A stretch of DNA of 5,276 nt from Zestomicrobium sp964482405 (GTDB taxonomy: Archaea > Thermoproteota > Thermoprotei_A > Sulfolobales > NBVN01). This document shows, in pieces, positions 1 through 5,276 of the stretch (the first letter of the stretch is position 1; every line of letters begins with the position of its first letter). Location: positions 1-5,276 of the forward strand of contig CAYZXH010000058.1 of NCBI GenBank assembly GCA_964482405.1, read 5' to 3'. Position numbers and translations under genes: made by a program. The notes under the pieces are model-generated. The model saw only the letters and a program-made list of their open reading frames with translations, did not search any database and was not told the origin of the DNA.

Positions 1-33
1 CCTGAAGAAAGAGCTCTCAGAAGTGAAGCATAA
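1..33 (+). CDS. possible C-terminal end of an upstream gene (partial)
   Basis: Reading from base 1, an open frame ends at TAA (31-33) and gives the ten-residue tail PEERALRSEA. It is immediately followed by AT-rich, promoter-like DNA, as expected where one gene ends and another begins. A second frame is also open from base 2 and runs into the winged-helix gene, so the tail assignment is not certain. Ten residues are too few to identify a product. Confidence 0.3.
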   Translation, partial: PEERALRSEA

Positions 34-37
34 AAAC

Positions 38-65
38 TTTTATATTAGTCTTCTGTTTAAATATA
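38..65 (+). promoter_or_regulatory. TATA-box region for the winged-helix gene
   Basis: Two archaeal TATA-like elements lie in an AT-rich stretch: TTTTATAT at 38-45 and TTTAAATATA at 56-65. With the usual spacing of about 25-27 bases, they predict transcript starts near 68 and near 86. The first would give a leader of about 20 bases carrying the GTGAT motif at 80-84. The second would give an almost leaderless transcript starting at TTG 89. Both argue that translation does not begin upstream of the TATA elements at GTG 23. Confidence 0.45.
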
Positions 66-79
66 ATTTAGACAAGAGT

Positions 80-84
80 GTGAT
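80..84 (+). promoter_or_regulatory. Shine-Dalgarno-like GTGAT deciding the winged-helix start
   Basis: GTGAT lies four bases before TTG 89. The ribbon-helix-helix gene has the same arrangement (GGTGAT, then four bases, then ATG 4864), with a near-identical spacer. The motif complements the archaeal 16S rRNA tail (ATCACC). The GTG at 80 could itself be an initiator, so the motif is supportive rather than conclusive. Confidence 0.4.
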
Positions 85-88
85 ACTC

Positions 89-346
89 TTGACCCACTTA
101 GATGACGTGATTGAGTGGTTGAGGACCTACAGTTCTTCTTTCATAAATGCGAGGAAGATCTCAAGGAAATTTAACGTGAATAGTAAGGTAGCGGCACACA
201 TACTAAAACAACTAAAGATTAAGGGTTACATAGCTCTTTACAAGAGGAGGAGAGGTAGGTTCAACATATATAAAGTAAACAAGAACAAATTGAACGGTAA
301 AGCAGGGAACTCCGGAAGGTTTGCTACTGTAGCAAGATCTAAGTAG
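89..346 (+). CDS. small winged helix-turn-helix DNA-binding protein
   Basis: The product is an 85-residue basic protein, counted from the preferred TTG start. Residues 3-13 form a short amphipathic helix. Residues 20-28 (ARKISRKFN) and 32-45 (SKVAAHILKQLKIK) read as the helix-turn-helix, with the second as recognition helix. Residues 47-63, containing YKRRRGRFNIYKV, form an arginine-rich beta wing, and a basic low-complexity tail follows. The fold matches small archaeal winged-helix proteins that act as transcription regulators or chromatin-associated factors; the DNA target is unknown. The frame is open from GTG 23 (107 residues) and GTG 80 (88 residues). I prefer TTG 89 because TATA-like elements occupy 38-65 and a GTGAT motif sits four bases before it. 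The gene stands alone on the plus strand and converges with the peroxiredoxin gene. The fold call is fairly secure; the exact start is not. Confidence 0.75.
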   Translation: MTHLDDVIEWLRTYSSSFINARKISRKFNVNSKVAAHILKQLKIKGYIALYKRRRGRFNIYKVNKNKLNGKAGNSGRFATVARSK

Positions 347-368
347 GTAGTTTAAATTGACTTGACTG

Positions 369-373
369 AAAAA
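369..373 (-). terminator. possible oligo-T terminator after the OsmC-like gene
   Basis: On the minus strand a run of five T residues lies about 27 bases past the stop of the OsmC-like gene, within the 53-base convergent gap (347-399). Archaeal RNA polymerase often terminates at short U tracts without a hairpin, so this is a plausible end for the reverse gyrase-peroxiredoxin transcript. No comparable T-run serves the plus-strand winged-helix gene in this gap. Confidence 0.3.
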
Positions 374-399
374 CTTCCTTATGGTTTCCTACCTGTTAA

Positions 400-834
400 C
401 TAGATTTTCTTGATGTTGGTTACGACTGTGGTAGTATTGGATAAGTTATCTCCTACTGGGCAACGCTCCTCAACTAGCTTAATCCATTTCCTCAGGATCT
501 CTAAGTCAGCATCACTCCTCACTAAAACTTCTGTTCTTATCTCTTTATAACCCGCTCTCTCACCCACGCCGGTCATGTACTTACTCGGGTTGATCACCCC
601 TTCCACGTTTACCTCCAGCTCATCTATGCTTATCCCCAGATCCTTAGCTACTAAAGTTCCAACAATGTTTATGCATCCAGCTAAAGCAGCTAAGACATAC
701 TCAACCGGACTCGGTGCTTCACCACCTATCTTATCAGTTATTATCTCGTATTCACCGCTCTTCACGACCATCATCGTTGGCGAAACTCTTTTACCACTCA
801 CCTTAACCACTACATCCCTCACTTCCGTTTTCAT
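400..834 (-). CDS. OsmC/Ohr-family peroxiredoxin-like protein
   Basis: This is a 144-residue protein, the normal length for the OsmC/Ohr family of dimeric, cytoplasmic thiol-dependent peroxidases that reduce organic hydroperoxides or H2O2. The N-terminal beta region is followed by the family signature PSPVEYVLAALAGC (residues 41-54), which carries the peroxidatic Cys54 on the long central helix. Residues 122-128 (EERCPVG) carry the second, resolving Cys125, so both redox cysteines are present and the enzyme looks competent. Glu45 matches the acidic residue usual in this helix. ATG 834 is preceded by GGTGAT with five bases of spacing, a strong ribosome binding site. The gene lies 72 bases downstream of reverse gyrase on the same strand and is probably co-transcribed with it. 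Known family members range from OsmC to Ohr to YhfA-like proteins of uncertain substrate; sequence alone does not fix the subtype, so no gene symbol is given. Confidence 0.93.
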   Translation of the reverse strand: MKTEVRDVVVKVSGKRVSPTMMVVKSGEYEIITDKIGGEAPSPVEYVLAALAGCINIVGTLVAKDLGISIDELEVNVEGVINPSKYMTGVGERAGYKEIRTEVLVRSDADLEILRKWIKLVEERCPVGDNLSNTTTVVTNIKKI

Positions 835-839
835 ACTTA

Positions 840-845
840 ATCACC
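840..845 (-). promoter_or_regulatory. strong Shine-Dalgarno of the OsmC-like gene
   Basis: On the minus strand GGTGAT ends five bases before ATG 834 and is fully complementary to the ATCACC near the 3' end of archaeal 16S rRNA. In many crenarchaea such sites mark genes inside transcripts, whereas first genes are often leaderless. This fits co-transcription with reverse gyrase. A weak AT-rich TATA candidate at about 866-874 would place a transcript start on top of this site, so a separate promoter is less convincing. Confidence 0.7.
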
Positions 846-906
846 TTGTTATTTAGGATAATCACATTAATAAGCATATTAGTTTACGACTGAAAACCTT
901 GATTCC

Positions 907-3900
907 TTAACGTGAGGGTAGACTCACCTTAATATTCTTGATTTCCTCGTAAAACTCCCTCAAAACGTTCTCGGCTTTCTCCTTACCCGCTTCTATTAAG
1001 TCTATCTTTTCCTGAAGTTTCCTCGTTCTCTCCTCGTTGATTAAATCATTAAATTTCTCGTTCAAGAACTTGAATACGTCTTTCCCCCTACGAGTAGCTA
1101 CTAGCTTACCCTTACCTACTTCCACGACGTAACCTCTTCTCTTGAGAGTATCTAAGATCTTAGCGTATGTTGAGGGCCTCCCTATACCCCTACTCTTCAT
1201 TAACTCAACTAGGTCGCTGTACGTGTATAGTGGGTGCTCCGGTACGGCTCTAGAAGTAACCTCAGTTACGAGATATTCCCCGTCTCTCAACTCACCTAAA
1301 TTAACGACGTTGAAGTACTTACTCAGCTTACTGAAACCCTCCTCCACCACCTGAGTAACGAAAGTAAATTCCTTACTGAAGTCGTTGAATACTAGCTTAA
1401 ACGACGTTTTCTCTATTTCTGACGGAATCATTTGGCTAGCTATAAACCTCCTGAAGATGAGGTCATAAAGTCTGTAGTCATCAGGCCTTAAAGGCACTGC
1501 GAAAGATATCACGCCAGCAGCTCTCAGAGTCTTGATTTGCTTAGAGTCGAGAGGTCTCGTAGGCCTTATGCATTCGTGAGCACCCTCCCTCTCCCACTTC
1601 CTCCCATGGAAGAACTCGTGCCCGAAAACCCTCTCAATGTAATCCCTAGCTATGGAGATACCTAGAGAACTAACGGTAGTGCTATCAGTTCTGTGGTAGG
1701 TTATGAGACCTGCCTCGAAAAGCCTTTGAGCAGACTCCATAACCTTGACCGCGGAAACCTTCAACACCCTAGCGGCTTCGGAAAGCATTGTGTCCGTAGT
1801 GTACGGGGGTGGTGGGTGAACCTCCTGAAGACTCCTCCTAACATCAGTCAAGAAAACCTTACCCGCACTTCTGACAGCGTCGGCGAAGCCCTTAGGAGCT
1901 TTAAAGATTAGTGGGATTTCCACCCCCTCAAGCTTCAGGGTCACTAACTCAGCTTTAGCTTTATGAATGTTCGTGCGATCGACAACCCAGCCAAGAACGG
2001 GGGTCTGCACCCTACCGGCTGAGAGGAAGTTGAGTTTAAAGACCTTCCAGAGTATGGGGCTTAAGCTAAAACCGATCCACCTATCCTCAATTCTCCTAAC
2101 TATCTGAGCGTGAACCAGGTGCTCGTCAACCGACGTTAAGTTTTTGAGCGCCTCAATCAAACCCCTGCGCGTAACCTCATGAAATCTAACCCTGTAGATA
2201 TTCTTGTTTAGTGGTTTGAGTAATAGGGTCACGTCCCAAGCTATCTTCTCCCCCTCGGAGTCGGGATCCGTACCTACTAAGACTTCATCAACTTGCGACG
2301 CTAGCTTCCTAAGAGCTTCTATGACGGGCTTACTCTCCACGAATACCTTACCACCACATGATGGACACACAACCTCCTCCTCAGGCACTTCCCTCCCACA
2401 CTTAACGCACCTTCTTATGGGCTTATAGAAGGGCTTAAACGAAGAATCTCTCACTACAACCCCAAACCACTTCCTTATGTCAGTAACTAAGTCTAGGATA
2501 TGGCCTCCGGTAGCGGTGATGACCATCAACCTGTTCTCGGTGAGTACTTCGTATGTCTGCAAGCCGTTAATTACTCTCCTAGTAGGTCTACCGAATAGTT
2601 TAGCGATGGTTCTAGCTTTATTGGGTGACTCGACAACGAATAAGGTTGTCTTCATGAGTTCCCTCTTCTTAACTCTCAGCTTACCTTCAAGTGCTTTCCT
2701 TACCTTAGCCCTATCCCTATCCACTTCTTTCAATACCTTTGCGACACGGACCTCATCATACTCCGAGAATTCAAGAGTTTCCAGTAACCACTTAAGATCT
2801 CTTAATAGCGCGTTGTAGGCTTTCTCTTCATCAATTACTAAAACGCTTAAACCCTTCGTAAGACCGCCTACGTAAAGCCTCGACGTCCTTCCACTTGCTT
2901 GGATGTAAGCGGTTGCGTCAGGTATTATGAAGAAATACTCACCCTCCCTACCACCAAAAGTTATGGTTTTGCTCTTCCTGAGTCTATCAACTACTTCAGG
3001 ATCTTTCAACACCTTGTTCATGAAGCGTAACGACTCCTCAGCAACCCTCCTCACAAACTCTTGGTAACCGCTGAGTTCCTTACGGTCTCTCAAAGCTTCG
3101 CGCACAGCTTCTAAAGTCTCCCTGCTCGCGGTCCTGATCTTAATCAAACCTCCCAGAACCCTATCAAACTCTTCTGAGTACCTCTCATATACGGCGTCCT
3201 TAATCTCGTTAAGCAGTATTAACCACCTACTTGGCTGGAAATCCTCCACACTTATTCTCAGCCTGAACTTGGGAACCCCTGCGAACACGGCATACCTCAC
3301 TCTTTCGGGGAGGTCTATGCCTCTGGTTAGTGGGCTCCTGTAGGAAGCGATACCTATTAAAGCGTCTAACCTCCCCTCAACAAACTCGTTAAAGACTTTC
3401 TTCCTAGAACCTAGGTAAGCCTCGACCTTAAGACCCCTCCCCTTAAGGAAGTCCGCTAACTTCTTCACGTAGTCAGCTCCCTTATCCATGGGAACGTAGA
3501 TAAGGCCTCCGCCACCAGCCTTCTCAACAATCCTAGCCACCACCTCCTCGATGGTTTCTCCATCAGGTCTGACGTAGAAGTCTTCGATATTCCTCCCCAT
3601 CTCCGTCTTACCGCCTACTGAGAACCCGTAAAGCGTGTTAAGCATTCTCACACTCTTCGTTCTTCGAGCTGTCTGCGTAGCACCGCTAACCACCACAAGC
3701 CCCTTAACTTTTTCTTGGAGGGAAACCCTCAACTTATGTGCTTCGTCAAGTAATCGTCTAGCTTCATCAGGGTTTTCCGGTGCTAGCTTCCTAGCCTCAC
3801 TCTCAAGCTCCTGTATAGTGTTGACTTGCTCCTCGTCCTCCTCCGTCACCCCAAGCATCCTCAAAACTATTTCAACACTCCTACTCCTCCTGAGGAAGCT

Positions 3901-4503
3901 GTCCACGTCGTCTACGAAAGCTATGCTTATCGGCTGCCTTAACTCTGGTTTCTTCATCAGTGAGGCCGGGGTAGTTATTATTATGGAAGCCTCACCTACT
4001 TTTTCAATAGCTTCCCTCTTACCCTTCTCAGTCATCAGGCTGTGGTAAGCCACCACGTTCACGTCACTTAACCCTAGCTTATCACGGATGGAGACTGTCT
4101 TGCCGTATACCTGATTAGCTAGTAAGCTAGTTGGGACAAGTATTAGTGACCTCCTCCCTTCCCGAGCCGCCGCATATAAAGCTAATATGATCTGCATCGT
4201 CGTCTTACCGCTCCCCGTAGGAGCTATCATAGCGAAACTTTCGTTATTGAAGAACCTGCGTGCCCAGAGTCTCTGAAGACCCCACATCCTAGAATTAATT
4301 ACTTTAAGAAACATACGGTCAATTTCCTCAACCTTCTCCTCAATATTCTTAAGTCTACGTAGATACCCCTCCCTAATCATCTCCATCCTCATGTTCTTAC
4401 GAGGTAAACACTTCCTGCAAGGCAACCCACTAGCTAACCTACTTGACTCTATGTCACTCCCGCAATTAGGGCACAAACCTCTGAAAACAGCTTCTATAGC
4501 CAT
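907..4503 (-). CDS. rgy: reverse gyrase (helicase-topoisomerase IA fusion)
   Basis: This 1198-residue enzyme uses ATP to introduce positive supercoils and is the hallmark protein of hyperthermophiles. Domains in order: an N-terminal zinc finger (Cys11, Cys14, Cys29, Cys32). Next is a superfamily 2 helicase-like module with Walker A APTGSGKTT (94-102, Lys100), Walker B DDVD (198-201), motif III SGAT (273-276), a motif V-like TRGIDLP (393-399) and a motif VI-like QASGRTSR (535-542). A latch-type insertion lies at roughly 411-510. The topoisomerase IA half has a Toprim domain (VESPNKA with Glu625; acidic triad Asp746, Asp748, Glu750 in TDPDSEGEK), an embedded second zinc finger (Cys699, Cys702, Cys713, Cys716), the conserved SAGRVQTPVLGW (828-839), the catalytic Tyr936 in GLITYHRTDST, and the C-terminal RGIGRPSTYAKIL. 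Every catalytic residue expected is present. Length is normal and there is no intein or frameshift. ATG 4503 places the first zinc finger ten residues in, as is usual. Crenarchaea often encode two paralogues; which one this is cannot be decided here. Confidence 0.98.
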   Translation of the reverse strand: MAIEAVFRGLCPNCGSDIESSRLASGLPCRKCLPRKNMRMEMIREGYLRRLKNIEEKVEEIDRMFLKVINSRMWGLQRLWARRFFNNESFAMIAPTGSGKTTMQIILALYAAAREGRRSLILVPTSLLANQVYGKTVSIRDKLGLSDVNVVAYHSLMTEKGKREAIEKVGEASIIITTPASLMKKPELRQPISIAFVDDVDSFLRRSRSVEIVLRMLGVTEEDEEQVNTIQELESEARKLAPENPDEARRLLDEAHKLRVSLQEKVKGLVVVSGATQTARRTKSVRMLNTLYGFSVGGKTEMGRNIEDFYVRPDGETIEEVVARIVEKAGGGGLIYVPMDKGADYVKKLADFLKGRGLKVEAYLGSRKKVFNEFVEGRLDALIGIASYRSPLTRGIDLPERVRYAVFAGVPKFRLRISVEDFQPSRWLILLNEIKDAVYERYSEEFDRVLGGLIKIRTASRETLEAVREALRDRKELSGYQEFVRRVAEESLRFMNKVLKDPEVVDRLRKSKTITFGGREGEYFFIIPDATAYIQASGRTSRLYVGGLTKGLSVLVIDEEKAYNALLRDLKWLLETLEFSEYDEVRVAKVLKEVDRDRAKVRKALEGKLRVKKRELMKTTLFVVESPNKARTIAKLFGRPTRRVINGLQTYEVLTENRLMVITATGGHILDLVTDIRKWFGVVVRDSSFKPFYKPIRRCVKCGREVPEEEVVCPSCGGKVFVESKPVIEALRKLASQVDEVLVGTDPDSEGEKIAWDVTLLLKPLNKNIYRVRFHEVTRRGLIEALKNLTSVDEHLVHAQIVRRIEDRWIGFSLSPILWKVFKLNFLSAGRVQTPVLGWVVDRTNIHKAKAELVTLKLEGVEIPLIFKAPKGFADAVRSAGKVFLTDVRRSLQEVHPPPPYTTDTMLSEAARVLKVSAVKVMESAQRLFEAGLITYHRTDSTTVSSLGISIARDYIERVFGHEFFHGRKWEREGAHECIRPTRPLDSKQIKTLRAAGVISFAVPLRPDDYRLYDLIFRRFIASQMIPSEIEKTSFKLVFNDFSKEFTFVTQVVEEGFSKLSKYFNVVNLGELRDGEYLVTEVTSRAVPEHPLYTYSDLVELMKSRGIGRPSTYAKILDTLKRRGYVVEVGKGKLVATRRGKDVFKFLNEKFNDLINEERTRKLQEKIDLIEAGKEKAENVLREFYEEIKNIKVSLPSR

Positions 4504-4509
4504 GACTCT

Positions 4510-4515
4510 ATACCT
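4510..4515 (-). promoter_or_regulatory. weak ribosome binding site of reverse gyrase
   Basis: On the minus strand AGGTAT lies six bases before ATG 4503. It matches the AGGTGAT consensus except for one missing G. It would be used if transcription starts near 4533, as the upstream TATA element predicts. Confidence 0.3.
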
Positions 4516-4555
4516 GTATTACCCACCCTAAAATACTACTAGAATGTATTGAAGC

Positions 4556-4563
4556 TTAAAAAT
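4556..4563 (-). promoter_or_regulatory. TATA box for reverse gyrase
   Basis: On the minus strand ATTTTTAA lies about 56 bases before ATG 4503, predicting a transcript start near 4533 and a leader of about 30 bases. Read on the plus strand the same bases (TTAAAAAT) also resemble a TATA box and would start a transcript near 4586, just ahead of the hairpin region. The element could therefore serve either direction. Confidence 0.4.
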
Positions 4564-4593
4564 CTAAGCACTGATAGCTAATACGACGAAGCA

Positions 4594-4717
4594 CACTCTA
4601 CTAATCGATGATCCACGCCCCAATCCACGGTGGGGGCCGGTTCCTAGGTATTAAGAGTGAGTATTCCTAGACAGTGATTCCACGATTCCTTCGTGAAACC
4701 TGATAGAGTAATACTCA
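4594..4717. ncRNA. candidate structured RNA: two tandem long hairpins
   Basis: Hairpin 1 (4594-4659): CACTCT (4594-4599) pairs with AGAGTG (4654-4659). TAAT (4602-4605) pairs with ATTA (4650-4653). A partly paired middle follows, with CC/GG at 4613-4614 and 4639-4640, and then GCCCC (4617-4621) pairs with GGGGC (4633-4637), A4622 pairs with T4631, and the loop is 4623-4630. Hairpin 2 (4658-4717): TGAGTATT (4658-4665) pairs with AATACTCA (4710-4717). CTA/TAG, CAG/CTG and TT/AA follow with small internal loops, and CACGA/TCGTG (4681-4695) closes a five-base loop. Each forms about 20 pairs. The segment 4613-4640 is 22/28 G or C inside AT-rich DNA, the classic sign of a structured RNA in a hyperthermophile. 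The strand is undetermined; a plus-strand TATA-like element at 4556-4563 would fit. I found no clear tRNA, C/D or H/ACA signature. Alternatives are operator DNA, a cruciform or a remnant of a mobile element. Confidence 0.35.
4706..4716. repeat. perfect palindrome GAGTA-A-TACTC
   Basis: Two five-base arms flank a single central base. Part of the right arm also forms the closing stem of hairpin 2, so it may be an RNA element rather than a protein site. Short palindromes of this kind are also typical operators for dimeric ribbon-helix-helix proteins, and one is encoded 150 bases downstream. Confidence 0.3.
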
Positions 4718-4777
4718 TTAACCCTAATAATACAGGCCTCATAAATAATGAAAAGATGTTTAGGTATTATTCAACGT

Positions 4778-4788
4778 TTAATGATTAA
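4778..4788. repeat. perfect palindrome TTAAT-G-ATTAA
   Basis: Two five-base arms flank one central base, about 40 bases upstream of the TATA-like element of the ribbon-helix-helix gene. It has the same 5+1+5 geometry as the palindrome at 4706-4716 but a different sequence. It could be an operator or activator site; AT-rich DNA also yields such palindromes by chance. Confidence 0.25.
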
Positions 4789-4824
4789 TATTCTTTAGAG
4801 CCTTGGCAAATTCTGGTTATGGTG

Positions 4825-4832
4825 TTTTTATG
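4825..4832 (+). promoter_or_regulatory. TATA-like element for the RHH gene
   Basis: TTTTTATG, centred near 4828, predicts transcription starting near 4853-4855. That makes the message leaderless from ATG 4852, or gives a very short leader of about 10 bases if ATG 4864 is used. Confidence 0.4.
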
Positions 4833-4853
4833 AAGTTAAGCGGATAATATAAT

Positions 4854-4859
4854 GGTGAT
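4854..4859 (+). promoter_or_regulatory. Shine-Dalgarno deciding the RHH gene start
   Basis: GGTGAT ends four bases before ATG 4864, a full match to the archaeal anti-Shine-Dalgarno. It favours ATG 4864 over the in-frame ATGs at 4852 (which overlaps the site) and 4873 (13 bases away). Confidence 0.55.
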
Positions 4860-4863
4860 ACTA

Positions 4864-5130
4864 ATGTTTGTGATGGAGCTTGACGTTAGGAGAACCCGGA
4901 CTCTCACACTAAGAGTTCCTGCAGGGGTTAACGACCTTCTTGAGAGGGCTTACAGAGACTTAGGCTACCCAACTAAGAGTGATTTCATAAGAGAAGCAGT
5001 GAGAGAATACATAGACGAAGTCCTCAAAAAATCAACACATAATCTTAGCCCAAGTAGTGAGAAGATAAGAGTAGGTAGTAAGCTCAAGTCTTCTACTATC
5101 AAGAACGCGCGACTACTCATAATACATTAA
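4864..5130 (+). CDS. ribbon-helix-helix (CopG/Arc-type) transcription regulator
   Basis: The product is an 88-residue protein, counted from ATG 4864. Residues 11-18 (TRTLTLRV) form the DNA-contacting beta strand, with alternating polar residues facing the major groove. Residues 20-33 form helix A. The turn GYPTKSDF (34-41) matches the G-x-x-S/T-x-S-[ED]-F/[IL] pattern typical of archaeal CopG-like proteins. Residues 37-55 form helix B, ending in REYIDEV. Such proteins dimerise through the strand and bind short palindromic operators. The tail (57-88) is basic and Ser/Lys-rich and matches nothing I recognise; there is no NikR-type metal domain. Two upstream palindromes could be its sites. RHH proteins also serve as antitoxins, but no toxin gene is visible next to it here. 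In-frame ATGs at 4852 and 4873 are alternatives. The domain call is secure; the target genes are unknown. Confidence 0.88.
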   Translation: MFVMELDVRRTRTLTLRVPAGVNDLLERAYRDLGYPTKSDFIREAVREYIDEVLKKSTHNLSPSSEKIRVGSKLKSSTIKNARLLIIH

Positions 5131-5276
5131 AGATAGGGATTTATGCCTCACGTGAATCACCCTTGTTCTCGAAAACTCCTTCATGATTGAATTACTAATT
5201 ACCGAGCTGATTCTCGTAGATATTGATTCGTTACGACCATAACCTCGAGTCTCTCGAAGGAGGGATAGGGGTAATG
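5131..5276. other. terminal 146 bases without a confident gene
   Basis: The window ends in ATG (5274-5276), preceded by a purine-rich GGAGGGATAGGGG stretch (5259-5271) that could be a ribosome binding site, so a plus-strand gene may start at the edge. In the same frame a TTG at 5223 is also possible after a stop at 5217-5219. On the minus strand a frame entering from the edge stays open to a stop at 5199-5201 and could instead be the 3' end of a convergent gene. A small hairpin (CCTCGAG / CTCGAaGG, 5243-5260) lies just before the purine stretch. The sequence does not decide between these. Confidence 0.35.

Larger units (their letters stand above)
4693..4788 (+). other. 31-codon open frame, doubtful small gene or gene remnant
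   Basis: A GTG at 4693 opens a 31-codon frame ending at TAA 4786-4788. The frame itself is open from 4678. The start of the product contains RVILINPNNTG, which resembles the first beta strand and loop of nucleotide- or cobalamin-binding domains, but the frame stops before any domain could form. No good ribosome binding site precedes it, and the start lies inside hairpin 2. It may be chance, a decayed gene end or a microprotein; I favour chance. Confidence 0.12.
4504..4863. other. divergent intergenic region between reverse gyrase and the RHH gene
   Basis: This is a 360-base stretch with no confident protein-coding gene, lying between two divergently transcribed genes and so likely to hold both promoters. 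It contains a TATA-like element for reverse gyrase (4556-4563), two tandem long hairpins (4594-4717) with a GC-rich apex, two perfect 11-base palindromes (4706-4716 and 4778-4788), a 31-codon open frame of doubtful reality (4693-4788), and a TATA-like element (4825-4832) for the plus-strand gene. Apart from the GC-rich hairpin it is clearly AT-rich. Confidence 0.85.

Noticed and set aside
345..394. AGGTAG ... CTACCT inverted repeat in the convergent gap
   Set aside because: Only six bases per arm with a 38-base loop, so it is expected by chance; no T-run follows it on the plus strand.
575..856. Open frame on the plus strand opposite the OsmC-like gene
   Set aside because: It is antisense to a clear OsmC gene and its translation is Ser/Thr/Leu-rich, as expected from reading a coding strand backwards.
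1142..4048. Several plus-strand open frames of 70-137 codons opposite reverse gyrase
   Set aside because: All are antisense to continuous, motif-rich reverse gyrase sequence, show no domains and have shadow-type Ser/Leu-rich composition.
907..4503. Intein or frameshift in reverse gyrase
   Set aside because: Checked because some reverse gyrases carry inteins. All motifs are in order without a large insertion, and the 1198-residue length is normal.
4566..4654. Short protein-like frames on both strands through the GC-rich segment
   Set aside because: Several overlapping frames of 20-28 codons look equally fluent on both strands, and most lack a start and ribosome site; this is what a GC-rich structured segment gives by chance.
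4594..4659. tRNA, C/D-box or H/ACA guide RNA in the GC-rich hairpin
   Set aside because: No cloverleaf can be drawn, no complete RTGATGA/CTGA box pair occurs in the right order, and no ACA lies directly after the stem.
4513..4736. Nine-base inverted repeat CCTGTATTA (4513-4521) / TAATACAGG (4728-4736)
   Set aside because: At chance level for this length of AT-rich DNA; the similarity does not extend on either side.
4645..4769. Nine-base direct repeat TAGGTATTA at 4645-4653 and 4761-4769
   Set aside because: A nine-base match within about 350 AT-rich bases is roughly at chance expectation, and no transposon ends or target duplication accompany it.
5183..5242. 19-codon open frame after the RHH gene
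   Set aside because: Too short, with no ribosome binding site; it does not behave like a partner gene such as a toxin.

Overview
The window comes from a hyperthermophilic archaeon, most probably a crenarchaeote. The decisive evidence is an intact reverse gyrase (about 3.6 kb, minus strand), an enzyme essentially confined to hyperthermophiles and some extreme thermophiles. Other support: AT-rich TATA-type elements sit 25-30 bases before likely starts. GGTGAT-type ribosome binding sites match the archaeal 16S 3' end. Two small DNA-binding proteins are of types common in archaea (a winged helix and a ribbon-helix-helix). I cannot name the genus from sequence alone.

Layout, left to right. Positions 1-33 may be the tail of an upstream plus-strand gene. 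A plus-strand winged-helix protein follows (89-346, start uncertain). It converges, across a 53-base gap, on a minus-strand block in which reverse gyrase (907-4503) is upstream and an OsmC/Ohr-like peroxiredoxin (400-834) is downstream. The 72-base gap between them and the strong Shine-Dalgarno of the second gene suggest one transcript, pairing a DNA-topology enzyme with a thiol peroxidase-like protein. Then comes a 360-base divergent intergenic region (4504-4863) and a plus-strand ribbon-helix-helix regulator (4864-5130). The last 146 bases hold no confident gene; the final three bases are an ATG that may start the next one.

The most unusual part is the divergent intergenic region. It contains two adjacent long imperfect hairpins (about 4594-4659 and 4658-4717), the first capped by a GC-rich segment (22 of 28 bases G or C at 4613-4640) in otherwise AT-rich DNA. 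This is a reasonable candidate for an unannotated structured RNA. Two perfect 5+1+5 palindromes nearby could alternatively be operators for the ribbon-helix-helix protein, which is well placed to regulate itself and, by inference only, reverse gyrase. No mobile element, CRISPR array, tRNA or rRNA was recognised, and I see no clear new multi-gene system.
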